Below the pieces are notes generated by a model. The model was not told where the DNA came from. It saw only the letters and a list, made by a program, of their open reading frames with translations, and did no database searches. From positions 62,001-126,000 of the forward strand of contig NZ_DATMFT010000026.1 of the NCBI RefSeq assembly GCF_035556095.1: a stretch of 64,000 nt of DNA, in the 5' to 3' direction. Position numbers and translations under genes: made by a program. This document shows, piece by piece, positions 17,789-26,669 of this stretch; the first letter of the stretch is position 1, and the number at the start of each line of letters is the position of its first letter. This stretch comes from Parapedobacter sp035556095 (GTDB lineage: Bacteria > Bacteroidota > Bacteroidia > Sphingobacteriales > Sphingobacteriaceae).

Positions 17789-19816
17789 ATGAGCAATCCG
17801 TTATTGAAGCCGTTTGGCACCCCTTTCGATAGTGTCCCGTTTGAGGACATAAAAACCGAACATTTCAAACCTGCCATTTTACAGTTGATTACCAATGCAA
17901 AAACGGAGATCGATGCCATTGTGGATAATCCGGAACCGGCAGACTTTGCCAATACCATTGCGGCAATGGAGTATGCCGGCAAGGCACTCAACATCGCCTC
18001 TGCCACTTTCTTTAACCTCGATGCGGCCGAGACGAACGACGAGATTCAGCAGCTGGCGCAGGAACTCTCGCCGATTCTGGCAGAATACAGCAACGACATC
18101 ATGCTCAACCAGGGGCTCTTCGACCGGGTAAAACAGGTGCACGACAATACTGACTCCGCTAGCCTCACCCCCGAAGAGGAGCGATTGTTGGATAAGACAT
18201 ACCAAGGATTTGCGCGCAACGGGGCGCTACTCGGCGATGAAGGCAAGGAAAAGTTACGCGATATCGATAAGCAACTGGCTACGCTGACGATGAAATTCTC
18301 CCAGCACGTGCTACAGGAAACCAATGCGTACCACCTGCATGTGCAGGAAGAGGGGCAATTGGAAGGCATCCCGGAGTCCATCCGTGCAGCAGCCAAAGCG
18401 GAAGCCGAAAAGCGCAACCTGGAAGGCTGGGTATTTACCTTGCATTTCCCCAGCTATGTGCCCTTCATGAAATACGCTGCAAACCGTGCGTTGCGCGAGG
18501 AACTCTACCTCGCATCGGCCACCCGTGCCCTGAAAGACAATGCAAACAACAACGAAGGCATCGTGCGCGATATTGTCGACCTACGCCGCCGCCGGGCCAA
18601 CCTGCTCGGGTTCGGCACACACGCCGACTTCGTACTGCAAGAGCGGATGGCAGCTTCTCCGACCATCGTATTGGATTTTCTGAATGAAATGCTGGTGAAA
18701 GCCAAGCCCCACGCCATTCGAGAGGTAGACCAATTGAAAGCCCTCGCCGCAAAAGACGGCATCAGCGAGATGATGCCCTATGACCATGCGTACTATGCCG
18801 AAAAGTTTCGGGAAGCGAAGTTCAACCTCTCGGAAGAGGCGCTGAAACCGTATTTTCCACTAACGCGGGTGCTCGATGCCGCCTTCGACGCGGCCAATAG
18901 GCTATACGGGCTTTCGTTTGCGGTGCGGACCGACATCCCCACTTACCATCCCGAAGTTACCGTGTACGAAGTGCTCGAAAACGGTCAGCACAAAGCACTG
19001 CTTTATACCGACTGGCATCCGCGCGAAGGCAAACGTGCCGGAGCCTGGATGACCGCCTACCGCGGCCAGTGGGTGGAAAACGGCCAACAGATACGGCCTC
19101 ACATCTCCATTGTCTGTAACTTTGCCCCGCCCGTTGGCGATACACCCTCGCTCCTAACGTTCAACGAAGTGACCACGCTCTTCCACGAATTTGGCCACGC
19201 TCTGCACGGTATCCTGGCAGACACGGCCTACGAAAGTTTATCGGGCACCAACGTATACTGGGATTTCGTGGAGCTCCCTTCGCAGTTCATGGAAAACTAC
19301 TGCTACGAAAAGGAATTTCTGCACTCGTTTGCCCGCCATTACCAAACCGGCGAGGTACTGCCCGAGACAGAAATCGATAAAATCGTGGCCGCGGCCAACT
19401 TTATGGAGGGCTATCAGACCATGCGGCAGCTCAGCTTCGGCCTGCTCGACATGGCCTACCATACCGGCAAACTGGCCACTGACACCCGCATCGAGCAGTT
19501 CGAGAAGGCAACCATACGCGACACACAACTATACCCCGATGTGCCCGGCACGGCGCAGAGCCCTTCTTTCTCGCATATTTTCGCTGGTGGGTACTCCGCT
19601 GGATACTACTCCTATAAGTGGGCCGAAGTGCTCGATGCCGATGCCTTCGCCTATTTCAAGGAAACCGGTATCTTCAATGCTGATACCGCCGCCAAGTTCA
19701 AAATCCTGCTCAGCAGCGGCGGAACGGTAGACCCCATGGAATTGTACATTCAATTCCGGGGGCGTAAGCCCGAACCCGACGCACTACTGAAGCGCGCCGG
19801 ATTAATCGCTTCTTAA
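17789..19816 (+). CDS. M3-family zinc metallopeptidase (peptidyl-dipeptidase Dcp / oligopeptidase A-like)
   Basis: A 675-residue thimet-oligopeptidase-type enzyme that cleaves short peptides. The catalytic zinc motif HEFGHALHG lies near residue 470, with a Glu-containing segment (MENYCYEKEFL) downstream for the third ligand. C-terminal family signatures include FSHIFAGGYSAGYYSYKWAEVLDADAFAYF. The length matches bacterial Dcp/PrlC. The frame is open from TTG at 17738, but the ATG at 17789 (MSNPLLKPFGTPFDS) gives the usual N-terminus. No signal peptide is seen, so a cytoplasmic peptidase is likely. Dcp and oligopeptidase A cannot be separated with confidence by eye. Confidence 0.92.
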   Translation: MSNPLLKPFGTPFDSVPFEDIKTEHFKPAILQLITNAKTEIDAIVDNPEPADFANTIAAMEYAGKALNIASATFFNLDAAETNDEIQQLAQELSPILAEYSNDIMLNQGLFDRVKQVHDNTDSASLTPEEERLLDKTYQGFARNGALLGDEGKEKLRDIDKQLATLTMKFSQHVLQETNAYHLHVQEEGQLEGIPESIRAAAKAEAEKRNLEGWVFTLHFPSYVPFMKYAANRALREELYLASATRALKDNANNNEGIVRDIVDLRRRRANLLGFGTHADFVLQERMAASPTIVLDFLNEMLVKAKPHAIREVDQLKALAAKDGISEMMPYDHAYYAEKFREAKFNLSEEALKPYFPLTRVLDAAFDAANRLYGLSFAVRTDIPTYHPEVTVYEVLENGQHKALLYTDWHPREGKRAGAWMTAYRGQWVENGQQIRPHISIVCNFAPPVGDTPSLLTFNEVTTLFHEFGHALHGILADTAYESLSGTNVYWDFVELPSQFMENYCYEKEFLHSFARHYQTGEVLPETEIDKIVAAANFMEGYQTMRQLSFGLLDMAYHTGKLATDTRIEQFEKATIRDTQLYPDVPGTAQSPSFSHIFAGGYSAGYYSYKWAEVLDADAFAYFKETGIFNADTAAKFKILLSSGGTVDPMELYIQFRGRKPEPDALLKRAGLIAS

Positions 19817-19835
19817 CAGTAAGCACTTGCCGATT

Positions 19836-21422
19836 ATGAAAGCCGGATTGGTCATCGTTGCGCTGTTCGCCGGGGTCGCACTGCTGGCCCTTCGGCCGAT
19901 AAACCCAACGCAGACCGTAGCAGCAGCAAAACTGGCCGGGCAACCCGCCGATTCGCTGCTATCTGGCGCACAACTGGCCCTTCGGTATTGCGGGCTTTGC
20001 CATCGCTTCCCCGAGCCGGCTCTCTTAGATAAGCGCACGTGGACGAACAATGTGTTGCCGAACATGGCGCTGCGGCTCGGTATACGTGAAAACGGGCACG
20101 ACCCCTATGAAGACATCGTGGCAGAAGAGCGGCCCATTCTCCGGGCGTTGAACAGTTTTCCGGACGAACCAATGCTGACCGAGCACGAATGGAAAAAAAT
20201 CGTCAAATACTACCAACAGGAAGCCCCTGCGCGGCCCCTGCCCCAAAAGGAGCACGCCCCCATCCAGCCAAAGGCGCCCCTTTTTGACGTGAAGAAACTG
20301 TCGTTCGACGAAAAGCCGATGCCCCGTATCAGCATGCTTCGATACGACGCCGATACGCGCCAGCTATACGTAGGCGATGCCCAGCACATGCTGTATATCC
20401 TCAACAACGAGTTCGTATTCCAATCGGCCTGGACACTTGAAAGCACACCCGTGGCGATGGATTTTCCCAAAAATGCCCCGCCAAGATTGCTAACCATCGG
20501 TAGCTTCTCCCCTTCAGACCAGCGGCAGGGACGTCTGCTCTCCTTGGATACCGCCGGAACCGCACCACCACCGTCGTTGATCAATCTCCCCGCCTTACCA
20601 CGCCCGGTACATTTCGCCAGTGCAGACCTCAACATGGATGGGAAAGAAGATTTGGTGATATGCGGCTTCGGTAACCGTGCCGGTAAACTATCGTGGTACG
20701 ACGACGCTAAAGCCGACCGGGAGCATGTGTTGAAAGAGATGCCGGGCGCACTGAAGGTGGAGATAGGCGATTTCAATACGGACGGCCTACCCGACCTGAT
20801 GGTGCTGATGGGCCAAGCTTGGGAACAGCTTTCCATCTTCTACAATTTGGGCGGCGGCAAGTTCCGCGAAGAACCGGTGTTGCAATTCCATCCTGCTTTT
20901 GGAGCCAGCTGGTTTGAACTTGCCGACTTCAATGGCGATGGCTATCCGGATATCCTATTAGCCAATGGCGACAATTGGGACTACTCGCGCATCAACAAAA
21001 GCTACCATGGCGTGCGCATATACCTGAATGATGGCCACTACCAGTTTGCCGAACGTTGGTTCTTCCCGCTCTATGGCGCATCGAAAGCAGTGGCAGGCGA
21101 CTTCGATGGCGATGGTGACCTTGACATTGCTGCCATTTCATTCTACGCCGACAAGGGGCAGCTCCAAAACGGATTCACCTATTTCGAGCATACCAAGAAA
21201 CTCGATTTCATCCCTTACGCACTACCCGATGCCATATATGGCAAATGGCTAACCATGGAAACCGCCGATTTCGACGAAGACGGCGACCTCGATATCGTAC
21301 TGGGTTCATATTTGCACAATCTGGCCGAATTGGGCCTCTTCACAACCCACGGCGCTTCGGCCTTTCCTCAACTACTGGTATTGACCAACCAATTGGACAA
21401 ACAACCCAACCCATATAAATAA
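19836..21422 (+). CDS. FG-GAP/VCBS repeat protein with N-terminal CxxCH motif
   Basis: A 528-residue exported protein. It starts with a hydrophobic segment (MKAGLVIVALFAGVALLAL), then a single haem-type motif CGLCH within LRYCGLCHRFPEPALL near residue 50. Residues about 140 onward form a beta-propeller with five calcium-binding-like FG-GAP repeats: DLNMDGKEDL, DFNTDGLPDL, DFNGDGYPDI, DFDGDGDLDI and DFDEDGDLDI. The preferred start is ATG at 19836, not TTG at 19827. It follows the M3 peptidase by 19 bp and is probably co-transcribed. Related Bacteroidota proteins are known by architecture, but their function is not established. I infer a periplasmic or surface redox or binding protein. Confidence 0.8.
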   Translation: MKAGLVIVALFAGVALLALRPINPTQTVAAAKLAGQPADSLLSGAQLALRYCGLCHRFPEPALLDKRTWTNNVLPNMALRLGIRENGHDPYEDIVAEERPILRALNSFPDEPMLTEHEWKKIVKYYQQEAPARPLPQKEHAPIQPKAPLFDVKKLSFDEKPMPRISMLRYDADTRQLYVGDAQHMLYILNNEFVFQSAWTLESTPVAMDFPKNAPPRLLTIGSFSPSDQRQGRLLSLDTAGTAPPPSLINLPALPRPVHFASADLNMDGKEDLVICGFGNRAGKLSWYDDAKADREHVLKEMPGALKVEIGDFNTDGLPDLMVLMGQAWEQLSIFYNLGGGKFREEPVLQFHPAFGASWFELADFNGDGYPDILLANGDNWDYSRINKSYHGVRIYLNDGHYQFAERWFFPLYGASKAVAGDFDGDGDLDIAAISFYADKGQLQNGFTYFEHTKKLDFIPYALPDAIYGKWLTMETADFDEDGDLDIVLGSYLHNLAELGLFTTHGASAFPQLLVLTNQLDKQPNPYK

Positions 21423-21470
21423 ATCACCGCAAATCAAACCGCAACTTCTCCTGTTCGCTTACGGACACCA

Positions 21471-21490
21471 AGTGTTCGATATCGAACACT
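21471..21490. promoter_or_regulatory. Perfect 20-bp palindrome, candidate operator
   Basis: AGTGTTCGATATCGAACACT is a perfect 20-bp dyad without a loop, 138 bp upstream of the ABC permease start. The shape is typical of a dimeric repressor site, not a terminator. No regulator gene adjoins it. Confidence 0.5.
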
Positions 21491-21523
21491 ACTTGTGTAT
21501 TACGCCGGCGCATTGCGCACACA

Positions 21524-21554
21524 ATCAACCACTTATTTTTTTGGCGTGGTTGAT
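21524..21554. terminator. Inverted repeat downstream of the FG-GAP gene
   Basis: ATCAACCAC (21524-21532) and GTGGTTGAT (21546-21554) form a perfect 9-bp stem with a 13-nt loop containing seven T. It lies 102 bp after the FG-GAP stop codon. No T-run follows the stem, so terminator function is uncertain. Confidence 0.35.
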
Positions 21555-21627
21555 GCACACTTATTATCAGGATAAATGAGATAATGAAGAATCGTCTCCG
21601 CAGATTGGCAGCAACCGGAACGAAATA

Positions 21628-24033
21628 ATGCTCCATATGATAACGAATTTTTTCAAAACCGCGTGGCGAAATGCCTTTCGGTCGAAACTGTTTACCACAC
21701 TCAACATCCTTGGGCTGAGCTTGGGTTTCGCAGGGTTTATACTAGCCTACCTGTACATCAACCGCGAAACAAGCTATGACCAGTGGAATCCCCATTACGA
21801 CGACATTTACCTCATCGGGTTATCTTATCAAGGAAACCACACGGATTTAACGTCTCCAGCATTAGCGATGGCCATCAAGGAGAAATTGCCCGAAGTCGAT
21901 GCTGTGGGCCAGGTCGCCTACTTCCCGTGGGAGGTACCTTTTATCAGCGATGATGGCCAGACCTATGTCAAAGACTGGAAGATAGCCGACCTATCCATTG
22001 TCCGGATGTTTGGCATTGAAGCGTATAACATACCGCTAAACGACACCAGCTCTCAAATAAATCTGTTGGCTCCCGGGATCTTCAGGAAGGTCTTCCCGAA
22101 AGCTGACGAAGGCGCCTTTGAGCCCCAGCAAGTTGTACTCGATCCCTGGGGAATGACCGCGTATGATATTCACGGAGCAACGAAGTCCCGCGGGTTGTCC
22201 AACCTGACGTATGAAGCAATATTTTTAATGCCGGCAAGCCACAACAGTTCACTGGGTCAAGAAAACAAATCACAATACCAAACGTATATCCAGGTAAAAC
22301 CGGGCGCGGATATTACCCAACTAAACCATAAAATTGACGAAATTTATCAGCATGAGGTTGCCAAACTCCATGAAAACAACACGATGGCTTTCGCCAAAGG
22401 CCAAACCTATCTCGACCCGCTAAAAAACCTCCATTTAAGACCACGGCACGGTTCGAATACCGGATACCTCACGGTTTGGGCATTGGGGATACTCTCCGGC
22501 GTCATCCTCCTACTGGCCGGCATTAACTTTGCCAACTTGATGATTGCACAGGCAAACAAACGTGCCAAGGAAATCGGCATAAAAAAGGTGTTTGGTGTAA
22601 GCCGTAGCCAGCTTGCCCTCCAGTTCCTGGGCGAGGTATTATTCCAGTGCCTCCTCGCTTCCGCTATAGCTTGGGGGTTGGTAGTCGGCTGCCAGCGCGC
22701 GCTACAGCAGTGGTTGGGTTATGATCTGGCAGTCTCTTCCTGGTCAGGGCAGGTTGCATGGCAATTGTTACTGGCCGCATTCGTTACCGCATTGGTGTCC
22801 GGCATCTATCCCGCCACTATCCTATCGGGTTATCACCCGGTCAACATCCTAAAGGGCAGCTTCCAGACCAGCTACCGAACGGCTTGGTTCCGTTACGCCC
22901 TGTTGACCTTCCAGTTTGTCATTGCCATTGTGTTCATCACCGGCATGTTCATCCTCCATCGGCAGCTGGATTATATGCGCCAAGGGGATAAAGGTTTCGA
23001 GCCCGAACAGGTGGTGTATATCAAGAATCTCGCGCTGTTAAACAAACCATCCGATTTCAAAGTCTACCGCGACCGGATGGCGAGCTATCCGGGTATCGCA
23101 TCGATGACCGTAGCTAGCCACGTGCCCGGTGGGACTATGCCGGCAGCACGTGAGTTTCAATTCCGAGACGTAGTAAGAAAGAGCGACCACATCGGGGTGG
23201 ATTTCGACTATTTTGAGACCATGGGCATAGACGTGCTGGAAGGACGATCGTTTACGGAATCATTTGCAGCCGACTCGATAAGCGGGGCGGTCATCAATGA
23301 AGCCGCCGCCCAGGCATTTGGTATGCAAAGCCCCGTTGGGCAGACCATTCGGGGTTGTGATATCGATTTCGAAGTGGTGGGCGTTGTCAAAAACAGCAAA
23401 ATGCAGGGATTTGAACAATTGGCACGGCCCACGGTCTACTCCATCAACAATGCATGCGGTCAGTTTAAAACGGAAATACTTGTCAAATTAAAACCGGGTG
23501 CAAGTGGTCAAACCTTGGCAGCACTCGCTAAAGATTGGGATTCAATAAGTAAAGATTGGGAATCGGCGGTCGTATCCTCCCAAGGAAAGAACTTTCGTTA
23601 TGAGTTCCTCGACCAGAAATACGCTGCGCTCCACGCCCAGCAGGAGCAACTAGAGTCGGCCTTCAGTGCATTTACCATCCTTTCTGTCGCCATCGCGGTC
23701 ATGGGGCTATTCAGCATGTCGGCTTACAGTATCAGTCTCCGGCAGAAGGAAATCAGTATCCGCAAAGTATTGGGCGCATCCATTGGTCAATTGTTCATGC
23801 AGCTCAATGGCACCTTTTTCCGGATATTCCTTTTGGCCAACCTCATCGCACTCCCGTTGGCCTATGTACTTATGAACCGCTGGTTGGCAACCTTTGCCTA
23901 TCGCATCGCAATGCAGTGGTGGATGTTTGCCGTGGCCGGCTTGGCTGCGGTAGTCATTGCGCTACTTACCATCAGTTGGCAAGCCATATACGCGGCAGTG
24001 GCCAATCCGGTAGATAGTTTGCGGGATGAATAG
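21628..24033 (+). CDS. MacB/FtsX-type ABC transporter permease
   Basis: An 801-residue integral membrane protein of the MacB/FtsX superfamily in its Bacteroidota form with two permease halves. It opens with NFFKTAWRNAFRSKLFTTLNILGLSLGF (first transmembrane helix), followed by a periplasmic MacB_PCD-like region and an FtsX core (residues about 285-430, with NKRAKEIGIKKVFG). A second periplasmic region and second FtsX core (about 680-800, with LRQKEISIRKVLGAS) follow. The ending is NPVDSLRDE. No ATPase gene adjoins it, so it must use a subunit encoded elsewhere or act as an orphan. A 21-bp tandem duplication (23529-23564) gives two KDW(D/E)S copies in the second periplasmic region. The ATG at 21637 is an alternative start. 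Confidence 0.9.
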   Translation: MLHMITNFFKTAWRNAFRSKLFTTLNILGLSLGFAGFILAYLYINRETSYDQWNPHYDDIYLIGLSYQGNHTDLTSPALAMAIKEKLPEVDAVGQVAYFPWEVPFISDDGQTYVKDWKIADLSIVRMFGIEAYNIPLNDTSSQINLLAPGIFRKVFPKADEGAFEPQQVVLDPWGMTAYDIHGATKSRGLSNLTYEAIFLMPASHNSSLGQENKSQYQTYIQVKPGADITQLNHKIDEIYQHEVAKLHENNTMAFAKGQTYLDPLKNLHLRPRHGSNTGYLTVWALGILSGVILLLAGINFANLMIAQANKRAKEIGIKKVFGVSRSQLALQFLGEVLFQCLLASAIAWGLVVGCQRALQQWLGYDLAVSSWSGQVAWQLLLAAFVTALVSGIYPATILSGYHPVNILKGSFQTSYRTAWFRYALLTFQFVIAIVFITGMFILHRQLDYMRQGDKGFEPEQVVYIKNLALLNKPSDFKVYRDRMASYPGIASMTVASHVPGGTMPAAREFQFRDVVRKSDHIGVDFDYFETMGIDVLEGRSFTESFAADSISGAVINEAAAQAFGMQSPVGQTIRGCDIDFEVVGVVKNSKMQGFEQLARPTVYSINNACGQFKTEILVKLKPGASGQTLAALAKDWDSISKDWESAVVSSQGKNFRYEFLDQKYAALHAQQEQLESAFSAFTILSVAIAVMGLFSMSAYSISLRQKEISIRKVLGASIGQLFMQLNGTFFRIFLLANLIALPLAYVLMNRWLATFAYRIAMQWWMFAVAGLAAVVIALLTISWQAIYAAVANPVDSLRDE

Positions 24034-24065
24034 TGGTAAAAAGACAAAACAAAACAGGCTTTATA

Positions 24066-24090
24066 AGGTTATTCAGTAAATTAATAACCT
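24066..24090. promoter_or_regulatory. Inverted repeat at the start of the PNPOx-like gene
   Basis: AGGTTATT (24066-24073) and AATAACCT (24083-24090) form a perfect 8-bp dyad with a 9-nt loop, ending 4 nt before the ATG at 24095. It could be an operator or a leader hairpin limiting translation. Confidence 0.35.
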
Positions 24091-24094
24091 CAAA

Positions 24095-24601
24095 ATGAGC
24101 ACAGAAAATCTGCAGTACCACGAAGCAATTGAAAAACTACGTGACCTTGTTAACAAAATTGATATCGGTATGCTATGTACATTTAACCCAAACAGCACCT
24201 ATCCGCATGCCGTGCCGATGAGTAGGCAGGAGGTCGACGAAGAGGGGGCAATCTGGTTTCTATTTTCGTCAGCGAGCGATACGTACAAAAACCTCCAAGA
24301 GCGCAAAAATGTAAGCCTGCTATATGCTGACGTGGGCAACTACAACTTCCTGACCATTGATGGTACGGCTGAAATATCACAAGACAAAGCCCGCATTGAA
24401 AAGTATTGGAATAAGATGGTCGAGGCTTGGTTCGAGCAAGGAAAAGATGACCCAGCTATCCGTGTATTGAAAGTAAAACCGGCTGACGCACATTACTGGG
24501 ACAACAAATCAAACAAGCTGGTCACTTTTCTAAAAGTGGCGGCAAGCGCCGTTTCCGGTAAGCAAATGGATATCGGCCGAGAGGGTGATCTCGACTTATA
24601 A
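24095..24601 (+). CDS. Pyridoxamine 5'-phosphate oxidase-fold protein (general stress protein 26-like)
   Basis: A 168-residue split-barrel flavin-binding protein of the PNPOx-like / general stress protein 26 group. The segment DIGMLCTFNPNSTYPHAVPMS is followed by IWFLFSSASDTYKNLQERKNVSLLYAD and FLTIDGTAEIS. The family includes small FMN- or F420-binding proteins associated with stress responses. Real PNPOx activity is not implied. It is cytoplasmic, with no signal peptide. Its last six bases overlap the end of the convergent SulP gene. The reaction is unknown. Confidence 0.85.
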   Translation: MSTENLQYHEAIEKLRDLVNKIDIGMLCTFNPNSTYPHAVPMSRQEVDEEGAIWFLFSSASDTYKNLQERKNVSLLYADVGNYNFLTIDGTAEISQDKARIEKYWNKMVEAWFEQGKDDPAIRVLKVKPADAHYWDNKSNKLVTFLKVAASAVSGKQMDIGREGDLDL

Positions 24602-26290
24602 CGTCGAACTGCCGTTCAGCAGTTCTTTTGCACGACTGATAGCTAATTCAATGCTTCCATGGATATTATGTCGGCCCACCAACCTATAGATTCCAGCATT
24701 CAGCAGCTCCTTACGGACATCCCTATTAGCACCGGAAAGAAGTACCAAAACACCTTTTGACTGCATATCCCTACAGATTGCAGCGAGGCTGCTGATTCCT
24801 GATGCATCAATAAAAGGAACGTGCCGCATACGCAGGATCAACACACTGGGCCGCGGGGTAGTATTACTCACTACATCTTGGAATTTGCGCGAAGCGCCAA
24901 AAAACAGGGGACCATTTATTTCGTACATCATTACCCCGGCGGGAATATCAGAAAGTTCTTCTTCAAACAGCGACTCAGCCCCAACCATGCGCTTACCATC
25001 ATTTTCATTAACCAAGTTGTTAGCGAGGCGAATAGCCGTAGCCTCACTCATGCGCTTCATGAAAATAAAGCTGGATAGGATCATACCGACCTCGATAGCA
25101 ATGATCAAGTCAAAGAACACCGTTAGAAAAAACGTGGTCAACATTACCAGCACATCCATACGGTTGCTGCGCATCAGTCCGAAAAATTGCTTCCACTCGC
25201 CCATATGCCAGGCCACCACAACCAATATCCCCGCCAGGCAAGCCAGTGGTATCAATTTTGCAACCGGTGCAAACAACACCATAATCAGCAGCAGCATCAC
25301 CGCATGAACCATGCCCGCCACCGGTGTACGCCCGCCGTTTTTGATGTTTGTCGCCGTCCGCGCTATCGCCCCGGTAGCTGGTATACCACCAAAAAGTCCG
25401 GAAAACACGTTGGCCGTTCCCTGTGCTACCAGCTCCATGTTTGAGCGATGCCTCCCCCCTATCATGCCATCGGCAACTACCGCCGATAGCAACGATTCAA
25501 TCGCCCCGAGCAACGCAATGGCTATGGCGGGTTGTATTAAGGTTTTTAGCGTGGCAAAGCTAATGTCGGGCACTGCAGGAGCAGGGATTGTGCGCGGGAT
25601 TTCACCATAGCGGCTCTCAATGGTCTCCAGCGGGATACCAAGAAAATAAACGAGGACGGTAGAAAGAATGATCGCCACGATAGAGCCGGGCACCTTCTTG
25701 CTAATCCGGGGAAAAAGCAGCGCAATCAATACTGTTGCGAAACCAACTGCAGCGGTCGGCCAATTTATTTCTGCAAGGTGGCGGGCATACACCTGCCACT
25801 GGTTCAAGAAATCAGCCGGCAACGAGTCGATACGGAGCCCCAGCAAATCCTTAATCTGCGACGAAAAAATAATCACGGCAATGCCACTGGTAAAGCCGAC
25901 GATCAGCGGGTAAGGGACAAACTTGAGGTAATTGCCCAATCTTCCCAGCCCCATTCCAATCAACAATATCCCCGCCATGATGGTCGCTATAATCAGCCCG
26001 CCTACGCCGTGTTGCTGCACCACGCCGTAAACGATTACGATAAAAGCACCCGTAGGGCCACCGATTTGCACGCGGCTCCCTCCCAGCACGGAAATAATAA
26101 ATCCGGCCACCACAGCGGTCACCAGTCCCTTATCGGGCGACACGCCCGAGGCGATGGCAAAGGCAATTGCCAAAGGCAACGCAACAATTCCAACAATCAC
26201 GCCGGCAACCGCATCTTTTACTAATTGCTGCCGGGTAATCCCCGATTTCAACAGGGAGAAAAACTTGGGGGTAAACTGCGACGATTGCAT
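24596..26290 (-). CDS. SulP-family anion transporter with STAS domain
   Basis: A 564-residue inner-membrane transporter of the SulP/SLC26 family. The N-terminal membrane domain has the signature GVIVGIVALPLAIAFAIASG and SRVQIGGPTGAFIVIVYG, with about 12-14 hydrophobic segments up to residue ~420. The C-terminal STAS domain (about residues 430-560) has RMRHVPFIDASGISSLAAI. Bacterial members carry sulfate, bicarbonate or dicarboxylates, and the substrate cannot be assigned here. The frame is open to TTG at 26317, but the ATG at 26290 is preferred because TACATTTG, a -7 element, overlaps the TTG. Confidence 0.92.
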   Translation of the reverse strand: MQSSQFTPKFFSLLKSGITRQQLVKDAVAGVIVGIVALPLAIAFAIASGVSPDKGLVTAVVAGFIISVLGGSRVQIGGPTGAFIVIVYGVVQQHGVGGLIIATIMAGILLIGMGLGRLGNYLKFVPYPLIVGFTSGIAVIIFSSQIKDLLGLRIDSLPADFLNQWQVYARHLAEINWPTAAVGFATVLIALLFPRISKKVPGSIVAIILSTVLVYFLGIPLETIESRYGEIPRTIPAPAVPDISFATLKTLIQPAIAIALLGAIESLLSAVVADGMIGGRHRSNMELVAQGTANVFSGLFGGIPATGAIARTATNIKNGGRTPVAGMVHAVMLLLIMVLFAPVAKLIPLACLAGILVVVAWHMGEWKQFFGLMRSNRMDVLVMLTTFFLTVFFDLIIAIEVGMILSSFIFMKRMSEATAIRLANNLVNENDGKRMVGAESLFEEELSDIPAGVMMYEINGPLFFGASRKFQDVVSNTTPRPSVLILRMRHVPFIDASGISSLAAICRDMQSKGVLVLLSGANRDVRKELLNAGIYRLVGRHNIHGSIELAISRAKELLNGSSTL

Positions 26291-26314
26291 TTTAAACACA
26301 TCTTCAGACACGCG

Positions 26315-26322
26315 CAAATGTA
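26315..26322 (-). promoter_or_regulatory. -7 promoter element of the SulP gene
   Basis: On the minus strand TACATTTG matches TAnnTTTG, 25 nt upstream of the ATG at 26290. No good -33 element was found. Confidence 0.4.
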
Positions 26323-26669
26323 ACCTTCTTTTTCCGCTTTCCCCACTTCATTGTTACACCAAATGGAGAATCCCGTAACCGGTAAAGAGGCCCGTATGCG
26401 CGGCCCCAACCAGTCTGTCGGATAGTTTGCGGGATGAGCAGCGGTTTACATAAAAAAACCCGTCTCATTTAAAACAAGACGGGTCCGCCCCAATGGGATT
26501 AGGGGCTATCAACCTAAACCTGCTGTAAAGATAGAAAAAGTCAACCGATTGCCAAAACAAATTTTGCGAAGCTTTCTGTAAGGTTGGCCTATAAAGATAT
26601 CCATACCGCCATCGCCGATGACGGTAATCGAGACCTTAATACATCGGGGGCGTAGGGTATCTATCACCT
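26323..26669. other. Intergenic region with terminator and possible gene relic
   Basis: This ~350-bp region holds the terminator at 26452-26484 and a small GCCCC/GGGGC dyad at 26487-26506. A stretch at 26421-26437 is identical over 17 bp to the 3' end of the ABC permease gene at 24013-24029. Nothing coding is seen in the rest. Confidence 0.5.
26452..26484 (-). terminator. Rho-independent terminator of the second Sus operon
   Basis: On the minus strand the stem ACCCGTCT/AGACGGGT (26477-26484 with 26458-26465) encloses an 11-nt AT-rich loop and is followed by seven T. It lies 186 bp after the stop codon of the last operon gene. A nearly identical hairpin occurs at 62034-62066. Confidence 0.85.

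Noticed and set aside
21424..21636. 70-codon minus-strand frame between the FG-GAP and ABC permease genes
   Set aside because: It spans the 20-bp palindrome and the 9-bp inverted repeat and has no recognisable features, so it is probably not coding.
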